From: an uncultured Ruminococcus sp.
GTDB lineage: Bacteria; Bacillota_A; Clostridia; Oscillospirales; Ruminococcaceae
DNA length: 6,944 bases
NCBI GenBank assembly: GCA_947303535.1
Contig: CAMYYQ010000054.1
Span: 1-6,944, forward strand
Direction: 5' to 3'
The translations under genes and the position numbers were made by a program. The notes beneath the pieces were generated by a model, which did no database searches, had not been told where the DNA came from, and worked only from the letters and a program-made list of their open reading frames with translations. Of the stretch, positions 5,966 through 6,944 are shown one piece after another (position 1 is the stretch's first letter; the number at the start of each line of letters is the position of its first letter).

Positions 5966-5994
5966 TGATAAAAGAACAACGGAGGTAATATTCT

Positions 5995-6846
5995 ATGAAA
6001 ATTCTTGTTGTAGGACTTGGTCTTATAGGTGGTTCTCTATGTAAGGCTCTTAAAAAATATACATACCATACAGTAGTTGGCTGCGACCTTAACCATGATA
6101 TAGAAAATGCTGCGCTTCGTGATGTAGCTCTTGATGAAGTATTTGACGGCGATTATAATGGCTTTGACCTTATAATAGCAGCTCTTTTTCCTGAGGGAAC
6201 AGAAAGATTTTTCAGAGATCATGCTTCTGAAATAAGTAAAAATACTCTTATTACCGATGTTTGCGGTATAAAGGGAGCATTTTCCGAGCGTATGAAGAGC
6301 ATTGCTGAGTCAAACGGACTTAGATATGTAGGTATCCACCCTATGGCTGGCAAGGAGTTCGGAGGATATTATAATAGTACTGCTGATCTTTTTGTAAAAG
6401 CCAACTTTATTATTGCTCCGTTTGAGGACAGTAGAGAAGAGGATACAGAGCTTCTGAGAAAGCTTGCAGGCGAAGTAGGCGCAGGAAAGATAGTTGTTAC
6501 AACTCCTGAAAACCATGATAAAATGATAGCGTATACATCTCAGCTTGCACATATCGTTTCAAGTGCATATGTAAAGAGTCCCGAGCTTGGACTTGAATGT
6601 GGATTCAGCGGCGGCAGCTTCCAGGATATGACACGTATTGCAACTATGAACGAAAGAATGTGGACTGATCTCTTCATGCAGAATAAGGAAAATCTTCAGT
6701 ATGAGCTTGATACGCTTATCAAAAATCTTCTCAAATACAGCGATGCACTGAAAAATTCAGATGCTGATACTATGCGCGCTCTCATTGCAGAGGGCAGAGA
6801 GCTTAAAGAGGAGAACCTCAGACACAGAGTCGGTCAGCCTAATTAA
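5995..6846 (+). CDS. tyrA: Prephenate dehydrogenase
   Basis: This cytosolic enzyme carries out NAD-dependent oxidative decarboxylation of prephenate to 4-hydroxyphenylpyruvate, the committed step to tyrosine. The N-terminal Rossmann fold shows VGLGLIGGS (6-14), and Asp31 at the end of the second strand favours NAD over NADP. TDVCGIK (87-93) is the nucleotide/substrate loop, where the DxGSxK Ser of many TyrA proteins is Gly91. GIHPMAGKE (113-121) carries the catalytic His115. The C-terminal helical domain has SQLAHIVSSAYV (His186) and FQDMTRIA (Arg214, prephenate-binding). At 283 residues it is the monofunctional core form, with neither an N-terminal chorismate mutase nor a C-terminal ACT domain. 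Feedback by tyrosine through ACT is therefore not expected, and the operator-like repeat may provide control instead. The ATG at 5995 follows a strong GGAGGT (5981-5986) at 8-base spacing. The gene is monocistronic as far as visible. Confidence 0.95.
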   Translation: MKILVVGLGLIGGSLCKALKKYTYHTVVGCDLNHDIENAALRDVALDEVFDGDYNGFDLIIAALFPEGTERFFRDHASEISKNTLITDVCGIKGAFSERMKSIAESNGLRYVGIHPMAGKEFGGYYNSTADLFVKANFIIAPFEDSREEDTELLRKLAGEVGAGKIVVTTPENHDKMIAYTSQLAHIVSSAYVKSPELGLECGFSGGSFQDMTRIATMNERMWTDLFMQNKENLQYELDTLIKNLLKYSDALKNSDADTMRALIAEGRELKEENLRHRVGQPN

Positions 6847-6944
6847 AAGAATAATTTTTCAAAATATGGCTCAGGTGCATTAAACTCCATAGAATTAAGG
6901 TAATGCATATCCGAGCTTTCGGGTATATGAAACTCAAGTGAAAA
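6843..6944 (-). CDS. C-terminal end of an unidentified minus-strand gene, cut by window edge
   Basis: Read on the minus strand from the window end, 33 sense codons end in TAA (6845-6843), with the final residues NAPEPYFEKLFF. The frame has the mixed polar and aromatic composition of a real protein end (SLEFHIPESSDMHYL upstream of that), unlike the competing open frame, which is mainly hydrophobic. Its stop overlaps the tyrA stop by two bases, so the genes are convergent and touching. The fragment is too short to assign a family. The start and most of the gene lie beyond the window. Confidence 0.6.
   Translation of the reverse strand, partial: FSLEFHIPESSDMHYLNSMEFNAPEPYFEKLFF

Noticed and set aside
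5961..5994. T-box or other riboswitch in the tyrA leader
   Set aside because: The predicted leader is only about 28 nt, too short for a T-box, and no hairpin terminator precedes the gene.
6037..6552. Minus-strand open frames opposite tyrA
   Set aside because: They are antisense to clear TyrA motifs, and their Cys/Ser/Lys-rich composition looks non-coding.
6846..6944. Alternative minus-strand open frame offset by one base at the window end
   Set aside because: It is also open to a stop but encodes a mostly hydrophobic shadow-like string. The chosen frame has better coding character, though the short length leaves some doubt.

Overview
This window looks like ordinary chromosome from a low-to-moderate G+C Firmicute. 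The most likely source is a gut or rumen Clostridia member near Ruminococcus/Oscillospiraceae. That placement is inference from protein style (a divergent clostridial type IIA topoisomerase pair, a 'SPSTQEWN'-type amidase, an ACT-less TyrA), AGGAGG-like ribosome binding sites and TTGACA/TATAAT-type promoters. There is no rRNA or other decisive taxonomic marker. I see no CRISPR array, insertion sequence, tRNA or prophage block.

Layout. Positions 1-3184 hold a plus-strand operon: the C-terminal part of a GyrB/ParE-like topoisomerase subunit (cut by the window edge), a 75-residue zinc-ribbon protein, and a complete 746-residue GyrA/ParC-like subunit whose ATG directly follows the stop of the zinc-ribbon gene. 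A hairpin terminator ends the operon. A DinB-fold protein (3260-3916, +) follows. It converges on a DRE-TIM aldolase-like gene (3976-4950, -), and the two share a 15-bp-stem bidirectional terminator. The aldolase gene has its own consensus promoter (5017-5045). Directly upstream of it ends a signal-peptide-less cell-wall amidase with an SH3 domain (5095-5832, -). The amidase is divergent from tyrA, prephenate dehydrogenase (5995-6846, +). tyrA overlaps by a few bases the stop of another minus-strand gene, of which only the last 33 codons are visible (6843-6944).

How the genes work together. The topoisomerase subunits should form one A2B2 enzyme, and the missing GyrA-box favours a ParC/ParE-like decatenating role. 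The zinc-ribbon protein may be an accessory factor or simply a co-transcribed gene. TyrA feeds tyrosine synthesis from prephenate. The aldolase and amidase have no visible pathway partner here.

The most unexpected signal is non-coding. A 21-bp element beginning with the same 12 bases (TTTAAAGCGTTA) lies over the -10 box of the tyrA promoter and just downstream of the predicted start of the aldolase transcript. Both are classical operator positions, so one repressor may control an aromatic amino acid gene and a divergent aldolase. Other points worth a second look are the zinc-ribbon gene between two topoisomerase subunits, altered quinolone-contact residues in the A subunit, and the loss of the usual catalytic-base His in the aldolase. 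I do not see a clearly new multi-gene defence or mobile system.
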